In this document: positions 35,597 to 47,289 of the stretch, in pieces
Position numbering within the stretch: position 1 is the first letter of the stretch
How the letters are laid out: each line of letters starts with the position of its first letter
Source: Girardinichthys multiradiatus
Lineage: Eukaryota > Chordata > Actinopteri > Cyprinodontiformes > Goodeidae
NCBI RefSeq assembly: GCF_021462225.1
Contig: NC_061797.1
Span: 40,326,147 to 40,390,146, forward strand
DNA: 64,000 nt
Direction: 5' to 3'
Notes under the pieces: generated by a model
The model's input: only the letters and a program-made list of their open reading frames with translations
What the model was told of the DNA's origin: nothing
Databases searched by the model: none
Translations under genes and position numbers: made by a program

Positions 35597-36468
35597 AGAT
35601 GGTAAGTTCCTGTACTCACCCAGGTTTCGTTGCTGTTTGGTTCAAAATTGTTCCTGTGATCTACTAAACAGTTGATCATTTGGATTTTTGATACAGCTGG
35701 CTTAATGTGCAATCAGTCTCAGCTTATCAACTAAAAAGTATTTCCTGTTCTTTCATTCAGAAATCTGACACTTTCTTTTATTTACTCACTACACTATGTC
35801 ATGCTCATGAACCTGACAACAAAAGTTTAAATGTAAATTTAGAACATGGGTTTTATAATCATAAAAAGTGAGCAAAATGAAACCATGCAAACCCTACATA
35901 GTGCAATATGTAGTGACAGAGTGGGCAGTATGATCACATATTAACTGGTAGTAAGTCATTAAGCAATTCAGGAATTCCACTTTAATTGGTTTTAATCTCT
36001 TTATATTACTTTATATTACAAGTTAAATGTTTAAAGACAACTGATAATTCTTCACCTGTTAAATTGGGCCTAAGGACAAACTACAGATAATTTGAATTCA
36101 TAAGCTACAGTAATGCAGTATTATAGGCTAGATGGCATGCATTTGATGAGAAAATATTTCTGTCAGTCATTAGAGACTTAAGACGGGACTTAAAATAGAA
36201 AGACTGATAAAACAAGAATTGGGTCATTTTAAAGTAAACAGATCCTTTACAGCAGAGCTAGTTCAATGTTTAGTTTGTTTGTGAAAACACAAAAAAGGAG
36301 CGCTTCAATGCTTTTTTGGTAGCACCTCAGGATAAGATGCGTATAAAAAAATGCAGGAATATAAACTAATCAAACCTAGGGTACACTGTTTGTTTTTAAA
36401 ATGCAGTTTGTGATTTTAGAAAAGTTTGCCCTGTTTGCAGAAAACAAAAGAGGAATCGTTTTTTTCCG

Positions 36469-36484
36469 TAATATTTAAATATTA
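36469..36484. repeat. AT-only perfect palindrome
   Basis: TAATATTTAAATATTA reads the same on both strands and is followed by further ATATTTA/TAATATT repeats to 36506. Such sequence can extrude or act as a length-unstable site. No function is evident. Confidence 0.7.
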
Positions 36485-39400
36485 TATTTATAATATTTAA
36501 TATTACAATTTCTTGTCTCATTCTCATTAAGCTAATATCTTGTGTCCTGCATCACATATCATGTAATGTATGTCTCATAAAGCTCATTGTGTTGTATAAT
36601 GCCTTACAGTATTGACATTGTTGTGATGTATCTCTCCATGATCTGTTGCACGGTTTGTTTCTGCTTCGCTTGCCTCAGTAATCTATTCTTTTGGCTGTCT
36701 GCCTTACTTCCCTTTCAGGTTTTTTCAGCTTGAATAAAGTTATTTTTGTTTCCCCACTTATCTACCCCCTGCCTGATAGGTCTAGTGTTTGGGTCCGCCA
36801 TCTAACGTGAATTATTACATTTACACGTATCCTTAAAAACCACACACTAAGTCAACTGAACAGACAGGTATTCATTCCATTACTCACTTCATTAGTCCAT
36901 TGCATAGTGTTTGGTGCAGTGCCTTAAGGCTTAACCTGACTGCTCTTCCAAACAAATTGCTGGGTGTTCACAATTTTTCTTTTCTTCTTTTTTTTTTTAT
37001 GCAGAGGCCCCTTTGATTACACTATTTACTTAATAGGGTGAAAAAAAAACTCGTGTTCTCGCAGCAGGAGTACCTGGTGATGCAGAAGTTCAAACACCTG
37101 GCAGAAAGCTCTCCTCTGGCACAAACGCACAGCTCATGCATGAATGCACACACATTCTGTGTTATGCTTGAGTGAATTTGGGACTTTGTTTGTTGTTGGT
37201 TTTCTGAGGAAGTAAAGCAAAAGTAGGATTGTGTCGTGCAGATTAAACAAAGAAAGTAAAGGTAGTTTTCTTATTGACGTTTTGCGGATTAACGTTTTCT
37301 CGTACAGCGCCACTCCTTTGTTTGTTGAAATGTCATAGACTAAAAGAGCTTTGACTGACTCCCCAACATTGCACCAACAACAAATTGTAGCATATAGTGT
37401 ATTGGGATTCCATTTATTCCCTGATTATCTAACAATATATTTTTTTATGATTAATATATAAGCAGAGTGTCCATTTTGCTTTATTACTAAGATTTCTTTA
37501 GATGAGCATTACATAGCCTCCTCCTAGACCCTTCCAACTAATGAGCATAATTCACGACCGTCTCATCAAGAAGGATTTAACGTCATATATTGGCAAAGCC
37601 TATGTATGATATGATCTCAAGGAGTGTCAGCAGCAACGTGACTTCTTGTATGCTGTTTAAATAAAATCTCATGTTTATTCAAAGGTGCTTCCTGCTCTTG
37701 AAGGCTGTGCTGTTTGTTCCCATGGTTTGTTTAAAGGAAAACAGAACCTTTGCTGTATGTCACTCTGTTTTTCTTGTAAAGCAGTTTAATACACACATTT
37801 TTGAAACCTGATATCTGTTTTGCAACAGTTTAAAGCTTCTATCTCACAGTTTGCTTTACACAAAAGCTGCAGAACTTAACACCACATTCCCTGCAGCTAC
37901 AAGGATGACTTATACCTTGTCCATTTAAGATACAGTACACTATAATTGGCTGAGTTAGATTGACCCCGCCATTGTCGCATGAAGACAGGTGGGAATTGTG
38001 CCGGTGTTAGCTCGACCTTATCATGTGACTGCGGTCAGGTGTTGTCCAATGGCTGGGGTGTGTTGCTATAGCAGTAGATCTCATCCATCACCAGCTTTAT
38101 TGCACTGTTCAGATGATGCCCACAAGGCGCTAACACTTGGCCGAGAGGAACAGAGCAACAAGGGAAGGGGAGGGATAAAGCTTTTAAAAATGATAGTTTT
38201 ACAATATCACTTCCACAACACGTTTTCACGACAAAAGACATGCAACCGCCATGAAAAAAATAAGCGTTAGTGCTCCCAATGCCACATTAAGCATGTTCTT
38301 AATGAAGCCTGTTTGCTAACGTAAGATTTATAGCCTCTGTAAACCTGAGCTGTTAAAAAGTGCAATCACTCTTAGGCTTGTAACCCGTTTTACCCTTACC
38401 ATCAAGTCTTGCTATTGTCCCACTTTCTCCCAAGAGCTTTATGAATGAACGTCATCCGGATAAACGTCTGTGTCTGGTCAGAACCAAGTCTAATCAGTTT
38501 TGCCTGTACACATCCAAATGTTTCATTGTGGTATTTTTGGCACCCCATCACTACACAGTTATACTGGGTGAAACTTTCTTTTAGCTTGTCTTTTATTTCT
38601 TGTTCTTCTCCTTTCAGCTGTGTGCTCTTGTTAAATCACTTTTCAGCCAGATACAGGTGGCAAGGAGGCCAAAAGTCACAATCGTTCTCATTCTTACCGA
38701 GTCAACCTTGAACGCACACACACTTAAACTGTTTCTCTCCTTCAGCCTTAAGGGGTGATCTGTCTCTCCTCTACTTGCTGAAAGAGTAAACTGCCAGGAG
38801 GACCCTATCTATTTGTCCTTTTTTCTGCCTCTTTTTTTTTATTACAACCTGATTGCATTTGAACAATAGTTGTTCGCTCATAAATTTTGCGCCTGTGTTG
38901 ACATTAGGCCACATTCCATCCAGTACCCTCAGGAGGAGAAAGAGCAGGCTGGGGTGTTTGGTAATTTGTTATGCTGTTAAGCACCTAATAGATGTCCACC
39001 TGGTTTTTGAGAGCAGTAGCTGCAGTTGAGGAGCATTGCCTCCTTTGCACTTCCAGGCTGCAAGTGCTTTATTGCCTTCAATTATGATGGCTGACTTAAG
39101 CGTCTACCTAGCTTTGTGTGTGTTTTTGTGTTACATCTGGTTCACCCAGCTTCAGACAGGGCAGCCAGCCAGGCCACATCAAATGCTCTGGGCGTAAAAC
39201 AGGCAAAGACTGTGAAGGTATAACATAACTTCTCTGACTTTGCCTTAGACTCTCTTGTTACCCACAGTCTTGGGTTTGAAGCTAGTTTAAGAGGCCAACA
39301 ACGAACCTTATTTGTTTCATGTGGTTTAATGAGCAATATAGACTGCAGCTGGTAGAGGTGAGACCTCACAGAGTCTGAGGATAGGGGCAACCCCACCCAC

Positions 39401-41689
39401 AGGTACCCATTTACTCCGACAGAATCATTGTTTCCAGCAGCAGCAAAGTCGTAAGTGGCACGTGGGTGGAAAGGTAGGGGTTTAAAACAAGCCCTCTTGC
39501 TAATGCCCCTTTTTGCAGTCACTGTAACCATTAATTAAAGGGGAAAAAAAGAGTGCATCAGATGTTAGTTTTATTACCCTAGGCTCCTTAGAGGGAATCA
39601 AAATGAAAGGAACATATGTCATGCATTTGATGATGCCCCCACCCTCTCTGATTCCCTCAACAAACTTGCCCACCTCACACAAAATGTACAGTCAGCAGCC
39701 GTCTACAGACACAATAGCATTTGCTTGATCTTAAGGAAACTGTTAAAACCTGGACCTCCCCCTGCTTTAGTTTCTACTGGTTGGTTTATATTCCACAGCA
39801 CTTCACATTTGAAGCTAAATATGGTAATAAATCTTCTAATAGATATTTGGGGTGTTGTGTGTTGATCTAAGGGCTCTAATGATGACAACCATCAGGGTTC
39901 ACATGGCTTTTTAAGTCCTGGGTGGTATAGGTTGAGATTCAAAGCTTGAAAGTGCACAGGTTTTTCCCTCTGAATTTATTTCTTATATCTTGCACAATAC
40001 CAAAAGATTAGTACCCGGATAAGAAGCAATCAACCTGTCTGTCTTTCGCTCATTAAAATGCGTAACTGCCTAACATAAAAGAGATGTGCTAAATCACTAA
40101 TTTTGCAAACAACATTGCGTACATACCAAAAGTACATAGATAATATGCTTCTTTCATTCTCCTTTTCCCTTGGAGCATGATTGCATGCCCTAGCTTCAGG
40201 GGCAGGCTGATTTATGAGACTCATGCCTGTTTTTTCATGACTTGTTTGATTGCATTCTCAGCTCTTGGGCACTCAGGCTGCCAAAACCATAAAAGTTCAC
40301 ACCTGCGCAAAACTTTCTGGAGAGCTGGATGAAACACAGGCAGAGTATGAGGAAGCAGGTGATCTGAGGTATTTCACTTCCCTTGATCAGCAGAGGCATG
40401 TAATACAGATCAAGAAGTGATATGGCTGATTGATTGATGTTTGATGTATCTTTGTACAAGTTTTATCTTTTGGTGTGGTTAAGTTTATGGGCAAGGAAGG
40501 ACATACTTTTGAGATGGTTCTTTGTTCACTATGTTAATACTGCGGTCTGCTGGTGTCTTTTAATGTGCTGTGTAAAAAACAAACCACTCAGGTAGCTATA
40601 GTTACAAATTTAAAAGTCTAATATGGCTGTTGTACATGGGTAGATGTACGATTTTAATGGTAAGATAACCTTGAAAATATTTCTTGATAATAACACAAAC
40701 ATTTGAAACACAAACATGTAGCATGACTATAATAGCTTTTATTTGAAGCAGAAAAGCAATAGCATTATGTAACATTTAGATTATTACAGTTATAATATAA
40801 CATTGAACCATTATTTACCATACCCGATTAATCATTGCAGGTTAATGAAGGGGCTGCTGCCTATCTTCAAAGGTCAATGGGTTCTAAAACATTTATTTAA
40901 TAGTGGCAAATGGAGAGTTAGAAAACATGGGCAAATGTGTCAACATATATCATCATTCTCTTATACTATTTTTTTCAGTTAAATATATTGTCAAAAAAAA
41001 ACAAGAATTAAATTCTACTTTAGTCACTAGTAGTCAGAAAATTTTAAAGTTGGGGTCAGCTTTTGTCTTTCGTTTTAAAAGACTCATTTGTTTTTTTATT
41101 ATTACATTATTTTATAATAAACACTATTTTATTGTAAATTATATTGTTTTATTATTATTCAAGTGGTGGAAGATTTAAACCCCATGAATTTCCACATTAC
41201 AGTAATCTTTAGGTGTTAATAGTAGTACGCTGAAACAGATAAGGGAGGGGCAGTGTGGAGTAACTTTGCGCTACACAACTGGAAACTCCAGTCACACCAG
41301 GACATTCTCTGGCATCATCAAACTGTAGCACTGGTACCACAGAAACCTTTAGTGGTTTTGATCTGTGACTTTCTAAAATGTTGCTTTGCCTTAATACATG
41401 TAACTGGCCCATGCCTAGTTGAAGTAATTTCTTTGAATTTTGCAGAAAACAACAGGTCACTGGTATTTTGTAAAATGATGTCCTGTGTCAGGCAGCCCAC
41501 GTGCTGTAATCCCTTGTGGTTACAAATGACCTTCTGTAGCAATAATGCAATAAGTGTTGTCTCTTATCTACATTCTCCTGGTTCTTTTCACTTTGCCTGA
41601 CACAATTGTGCATTTATCAGTGTAATTGCTTGAGTCGGAAGCACTGATGTTGTCTATTAGGTGGATTTTCACCCTGTTAAGAGAGTGGG

Positions 41690-42720
41690 GCCTTTTAATG
41701 TATGACCCCGTTTGAGTGTACTGCTACACAATTACACACCGACCAGATATTGAGTGGACTGATGATGCTGATGATTGGGCTGGCCGGGATGGTTGTGATC
41801 TGATGGCAGAGATGATATTGGACCACCCTGCACTCTTCTGACAAGCCTTTCAGATAGACTCCAAGAGTGAAACAACTAAGTGAAGCTGAGGTTAATCATT
41901 TTATTTATTCGGTTTTCTCTCCCCCCCGCCTTTCCTCCCCTTCCTTTATCCAACCAAGTGATGGAGCTTGGACCATGGAGCGCAGGGGGAGGAAATCGAT
42001 AGGGAGCGCATTACAGTAAAACGTATTGATTAGGAGACCTGTGAGCAGTGTGTTGGTTGCAAAGATGGTGGAATGATGCAATGCTTAAAGGAATTTATCC
42101 TTTGACTTTTACATTAACCTTTTATTGACTGCTTTGCCTGTCCATAATTAACACTCACTTTAGCTAAAGTGGTTAGTTTGAGCGCAAAGGGGGCTTGGGC
42201 CCTTATTGCAGTGAGGGCCGTGGAGCTGCTGCTCCAGCCGCAGTTCAAGTGCACTGTGCTGCACGGAGGTACAAGCCTCTGTGGAATTGAGGCGATAGAG
42301 TTCTAGATACCTTTTGCATTAGCATACCATTTGAGCAGGGGCCTGCCAGGCTATAGGGTTTCAGGGCAAATTGAAATGAGTGATTGTATTGCCAATCTCT
42401 CTTGACCGAGCGCCAGATGGGATAGTTAGGCCCATATCTGTCTGGGGTTAATCCATTGGAACAGCCTGGACTCACAAACACATTCTCTACCTCCTTTAAA
42501 GCCCTCCCTTTCCAACACCACTGAACACATACACACACACACACGCACTTCTTTGTCTTTGACCTTAACTTTAAGGTGGACTGTTCTGCCATGGGAAAGT
42601 CTTTCACTGGGCCTTGTTTGTGACTTACACAGAATATCTAGTGAGAGCCCTGGAGAGCTTAAGGCACCTCGCCCGGTATTGACTTTTTGTTTGGTTCCAT
42701 TTTAACAGTCAGGGGACGGT
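41690..42720. promoter_or_regulatory. Candidate conserved non-coding region upstream of terminal fto exon
   Basis: This is non-repetitive, balanced sequence with several homeodomain-type cores (CCATAATTAACAC near 42142, GGTTAATCATT near 41890). It also contains a CGATAGGGAGCGCATTACAG stretch near 41997. The minus open frame 42245-42607 has no recognisable domain. Regulatory role is inferred from position and texture only. Confidence 0.28.
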
Positions 42721-43149
42721 ATTTGGGAAACAGTGGTAGATTGTGTAAAAGTGTGTGCTGAATTACCTTCACTATATTATCTTTGATAGTCTTCCAGCCT
42801 CAATATCTTTTATATCTCTGGTAAACCAGGAGCCTTCTGTTTGCTTGCAAATGTTGCAAGATCCCTTGTCAAATAAATGCAGCAGCTCTGTTGAAGGTGG
42901 CCAGTCGGGGTTTCACGCTATGTAGCCTTTCATTATGACTCAGGGCAGCAGGAAAAAGTGAGTTCTTTCATAGCTATGCTGCATGAATACTTAATCAGAC
43001 CGAATCAAAAGCATGGCTTCCCCTGGCCTGTGGTGTCTATAAGCTGATGTCAGCAGAATTGCACAGTGTGTATGTGCGTTTGCTGTCTGGGTCAGTTTAC
43101 ACTCAAACACTGCGGAGATCAGTATGCCAGCCATGTCTTCATCCTCCCT

Positions 43150-43480
43150 CTCTTAAGTGGTGCTTCCTTTAATTCGCACCCTAAATAAATGATGAGAACA
43201 TTTAAACACACGGCTCGTCGCAAAGCCCCAAGGTCACTTAATCGTATTATTTATGAAGTGATGTGCTACATAATGGTACTTAGTGCATGTTAACAGATGC
43301 TATTATCAGGCCCTGATCCAGAACGCCAAAAGATATATTGGACAGTGGATGTTAATGCTGCTCCTCACCACCGTAATGCGGCAGCCGTTTAAAGGGCTAA
43401 CCGCACCAAAAATGCATCACTTAGGCTGAGAGCCAGTTGAACATTAAGTGGCTCTGGAGAAAATATATTACGACAAATTG
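43150..43480. promoter_or_regulatory. Candidate conserved enhancer about 1 kb upstream of fto terminal exon
   Basis: This complex, repeat-free sequence carries an AGGTCA nuclear-receptor half-site at 43231-43236, next to CTTAATCGTATTATTTATG. Further on are TGCATGTTAACAGATG and CCGTAATGCGGCAGCCG strings. The mix of short A/T cores and CpG-containing segments is typical of ancient developmental enhancers in fish. Confidence 0.3.
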
Positions 43481-44487
43481 TGGCAGCCCCCGGCTGTCCC
43501 CTAACATCTTTAACATCCCCTCATCCCATCCATAACCGACCCCCATATCTTTCTCTTGGTCTCCTTCATGCCCTCCCCTCAGTCACTGGCCACAAGGTGG
43601 TGTTGGTGGTTGGGTGTGTGTGGCTTTGGTAAAGAGATATGACAGACGTTGGCATAATTGACCGAGTAGGGAATATAGCTGGCCTTGTGGCTCAGGAAGC
43701 ACACACTATACACGTTACATACAAAATGCCATCTCCAGCCTCTCCCTGTTGCACCTCCAGGTCAGGGGTCACTTTCGTCTGTCAGGAGGCAGAGGGAGGG
43801 CAGATTTACAATGACAGCAGTGAGCAACACAGAGTCACAGCAGTAAATATTTACACAGGTCTGACAAAAGATGTGTCCGAGGTCTGTGGGGGTTCAACAT
43901 ACTGTAGAAATTACAGCTGACCTCCGATTATTAATCACACAACAATCATGCTGTTACACGAAGAGGCTGGATTTCTCACTGCAGCAACAAAGAGTGATGT
44001 TCTTATGAAAGTATCCTGCTGTGTGGAGCTCTTTGTGTGTGTGAAATGAATAGGGCATTAATCATGATGCATGATATCATGTCTTATCATCACTTTTATT
44101 CTGTCGCAGCCATTCATCGCCTAAGAAAAATGTTCTGACATCACTTTTCCCATTTGTCTCAGCTATATGTGGTTCTGGAAGCTTTACTGGCTTGAAAGTG
44201 TATCTATATTGCCAAAATCAGTTCAAGTGTTCAAGACAAAGGTATGAAATTAGAATGCCTTCCAGTCTCTTTTACACAAAAGAGACAAAGACAAACTGAA
44301 CTCCTCCTAATCAGCAAATATGAAAGAATAACCTGCATTTATCTCCAACTGCAACAGATTTACTGTTGTTGATTGCACCAGCAGAAAGTCTTTAGTCCGT
44401 CGGGCCTAATGTGTGTCTCTACCAATTAGTTCTAATGTAAGGGAGGAGTTAATGGTTCTGTGTATTTCCTGTGTCCTATCGCCTCAG

Positions 44488-44674
44488 GTGCCACTCGAGT
44501 CTGGCCCAGACGTTACCCCTCGAGGAGGCCCCAGTGGACCGACCCTTCTGGGGTGTGGATGACCCCGGCATGCCTCTGCCCTTTGATCTGGCTGATATCA
44601 TTAGCAGAGTGGAGTCACTGCTATGGAGGTGGGCCCAAAATAAATATACATACTCACTGAATGAAAATATCTAA
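44488..44674 (+). CDS. fto: Terminal coding exon of FTO (RNA m6A demethylase), C-terminal end
   Basis: FTO is a nuclear 2-oxoglutarate- and Fe(II)-dependent dioxygenase that removes methyl groups from N6-methyladenosine in RNA. This exon encodes only the end of its C-terminal helical domain, so no catalytic residues are here. A pyrimidine-rich tract ending in CAG (44485-44487) is the splice acceptor. The first base completes a split codon (phase 2), and 61 codons then run to TAA at 44672-44674. The reading CHSSLAQTLP, then RPFW, DD, and MPLPFDLADI matches the remembered vertebrate FTO C-terminus (TLP, RPYW, DD, MPLPFDLTDI) in order and spacing. After the helix ending SLLWR, the frame continues about 14 residues (WAQNK to NENI) further, beyond where mammalian FTO stops. 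A weak GT at 44629-44630 could instead splice onward. Upstream exons lie outside the window. The gene identity is firm; the exact C-terminal tail is uncertain. Confidence 0.87.
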
Positions 44675-45180
44675 ATTTAATCAACTTTTAATGATGTATA
44701 AAAATGCCTTGGTCATCTTTTTTTGCAGTAGCATAATCTCACACAAAAACATAGAAAAATCCAACCTTTAATTTGAGTACATTTATTTAGTCGAGTAAGA
44801 TTTGGAGATTAGATTTTTTCTCCCTCCCTTACAATCCCTGTCACTTCACATGGGTCCTTGTAAAGCTTAGGGGGCAGTGGCTAAAACAAGCGGGACTGTG
44901 TGTCTTATTTATAACCCAAGGGAAACATATACCCATAAATTACTATATAAGGGGTTCCCGAACATTTTATCAACTTAAAAAAGGAAAATTAAAATGAAAA
45001 TAATTCTGGTGTTGGTTTCAATAATTATAGGTTCCTGTAAGTATAGACAAAAATATGTTTTTTTAAAAGTCTGGATTTTAGTTTAGTCCATGTAAAAAGA
45101 GCCAATTAAAAAGAAACAGTCAGATAGGCAACTTCTTTAAAGCTGTCTATTTTCTAGTCTATCTATTTTTCTTGAAGTTC
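44675..45180 (+). other. fto: Probable fto 3' UTR start, then intergenic
   Basis: Sequence directly after the TAA should be 3' UTR. No canonical AATAAA is seen until about 45458; an AATAAA at 44639-44644 lies inside the coding frame and an ATTAAA occurs near 45106. The transcript end cannot be placed. The sequence is AT-rich without other features. Confidence 0.4.
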
Positions 45181-45400
45181 TCTAGTTGCATTACAACAAA
45201 CTGAAATTGATTTTCTTATATAGGAAAATGATGTGTGGCTTTCAAATCTTGTTAAAAATTAAAATCTGAAAAGTGCAATGGAATTGTATTTCTATTTTCA
45301 CTGTAATTACATTTAAAATACCTTTGGTGTATGGCTCTTTGCACCAGCTTTGCATGCCCTAGACTAGAGACTGAATATTTTCAAATTCTTCTTTCAATTC
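45181..45400 (-). mobile_element. Short Tc1 end fragment
   Basis: The sequence carries the Tc1 subterminal pattern (TTGCATTACAACAAACTGAAA near 45187, AAAATTAAAATCTGAAAAGTG near 45254). It continues with a decayed antisense C-terminal region (TTTGCACCAGCTTTGCATGC). It belongs to the family seen at 47.3 and 52.2 kb, and if fto's 3' UTR is long it may be transcribed within it. Confidence 0.65.
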
Positions 45401-47289
45401 AATAGTTTTGCAGGAGAATGTGCATCCGCTGTAGTTTTAAACTAAACTGAGAGCTTAATAAATCAATGAGTCCATGTTCAGCCTCAACAGTTGACAATAA
45501 TAAATACCAGAAAAAAATAAGAATATTTTTTATGTTTCTGTTTTTATTTTATTTGTTTCCACTCCATCAGGATGTGAAGGACAGATAAAGGAACTAAGGA
45601 TAAAAGAAATCAACCCACCAGCTTCTCTGAATGGTCCCCACATCAGCTTGAGGAGACAGACGATGGATGCTACATTTGTTGTGATCCCATCATGGTTGAA
45701 TTCCTTTTGATTGGGGAATCTGCACCCTTCCCTCTCCTTCACCTACCGCTATCCCAGCCGTAATCGGCATTCCAGTCACTCCAACTTGTTTGGAAGCAAA
45801 AACCAGACCACCATCTTATATTCAGAGTAGTGCTTCAGTAACATGCTAACAACACAGAGCTTAGCATCAAGCTAGCAGTATCACAACAATCTAACAAAAC
45901 ATATGTGGAATCTGCATTTCAGTGTTAGCATTCATTGTGTAACTATTTATTATTTCTGTGTACTCTGTTGCTTAATCTCATGTAATCAAAACATGCTTTT
46001 ATCAATGGATTGACTCCTTCTCAGTAGTCACAGAACAGTACATACCTTTATGCTTTCTGCTTGTCTCACAGTGTTATGATACAGTATAGATTGGTAAGAA
46101 ACCGCACTTTGCTCACATGGTATTGCATTCTTCACTTGTGAATAGTGTAACCCGGTTTTATTGTGTTCAGAAGTGGAATGAGCCTGAAGAGACCAAAGAG
46201 AGACTATGATAAGTAAGTTCTGAATGTCATCTGGTGGAAAACATGAAGTGTTTGTGGTCCAGTGGAGTGCTTGTGCCATTTTGCTTTGCGAATGTGCCTG
46301 TTTGCGTGTGTGTGTTTGTGTGTACGTTTACCAATGCGACTATACATGTGATCGGTCAATGGCTTTTATGTGTTTTTTTGTGCACGCGCTCTCCCCCACG
46401 TGCCTACATGAAGGCGCACATGTGTGAATGTGATAGTGTGTGTGAGCCCTGCAGGATGCCTGCCAGTTGTTTGTTCATGAAGACGAAGAAACGGAGCGCT
46501 GCAGAAGAACCCCTTCTTCCTCTGCTCTGATGAAAGGCAGCTCTGATAGAATGACCCGGAACACAACCGCCGTTTCTCATAATTACAGCTGTTCAGTCGG
46601 TTTTAATTACTCTTAAAGCGTGTACAGCACCACGTTCCCCTGTAATGCTGCGGGCCATCCAAGAGAGTGAGAGAAAGATCCGGAGCTTCTGACAAAATCC
46701 ACTTTCAGAAAAGCTGCAAAAACGGGTTGAGGAAGAGGGCCGACGTCAAAGTGGTTTAGCAGCTCTGCTAGCTTGATTTCTCTCTCTATCTAGTTCATGG
46801 AGAATTAGAGATGATGTTTGCTATGAAAAATGCAGAATGCACTCCTTTTTTTACTTCTAAGGTTTTTTTCCAACATGTTAATGGTTGCCAATCGCTGTTT
46901 TTTTTTACTTCTTCTCTCTCTTCGCTTTTGGTTGTTTTATTGTCAGGGAGATTTGTTTGTTGATCAGCAGCAGTGTTGACTTGTTTGACTCGCTCTGTGC
47001 TCCTGACGCCTCGGCTTGTATGTCTGAAGCAGTAGGAATGGCAGTAAATAAAAAAATATGTTTTATCCAATGAGTCTGGGTCCTTTTATTTATTTTTTTG
47101 TTATTGTATTCTTGCTCAATCCAACACACACAGGTACAAAACGCATTTCGCATTTGAGTTGTACTTAATGTCGGTCCCCTGTATGTCTGCGTCTCCTTCC
47201 AACTTGTCACTATTACGTGACTGTTGTACATTTCTATGTTTATCTCAATTAGATTCCATAAATCTAATTGGCAAGACTCTGAATTTCAT
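45401..47289. other. Intergenic, no gene recognised
   Basis: 45500-46200 shows nothing specific. A TG-rich tract lies at 46299-46322. 46440-46760 is complex and GC-balanced with a GTTTTAATTACTC site near 46600, and could be regulatory. 46790-47280 is T-rich. The open frames are not protein-like. Confidence 0.35.

Larger units (their letters stand above)
1..44487 (+). other. fto: Last intron of fto (3' part), host of regulatory candidates and transposons
   Basis: No other exon of FTO could be found to the left of the terminal exon. In particular, the preceding coding segment, which must end with two bases of a split codon before GT, was not seen. This stretch is therefore inferred to be the distal part of the final fto intron. 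In vertebrates the FTO introns are unusually long and hold enhancers acting on the neighbouring IRX3 and IRX5 genes. That fits the mix seen here of repeat-free, complex sequence separated by old transposons. The intron assignment follows from the exon call; no transcript evidence is available. Confidence 0.75.
35036..44487. other. Intronic, no confirmed gene; regulatory candidates at the right
   Basis: 35219-35712 carries an unexplained open frame, listed separately. 36461-36500 is an AT palindrome. 36500-41650 is mostly AT-rich or mixed with no recognised repeat; 38900-39100 and 39300-39450 are somewhat more complex. 41690-43960 is long, complex and GC-balanced and is the best enhancer ground next to the terminal exon. 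A short CA run lies at 42532-42544. Confidence 0.35.

Noticed and set aside
44639..44644. AATAAA as the fto polyadenylation signal
   Set aside because: It lies upstream of the stop codon in the coding frame. Cleavage 10-30 bases later would give a message without a stop.
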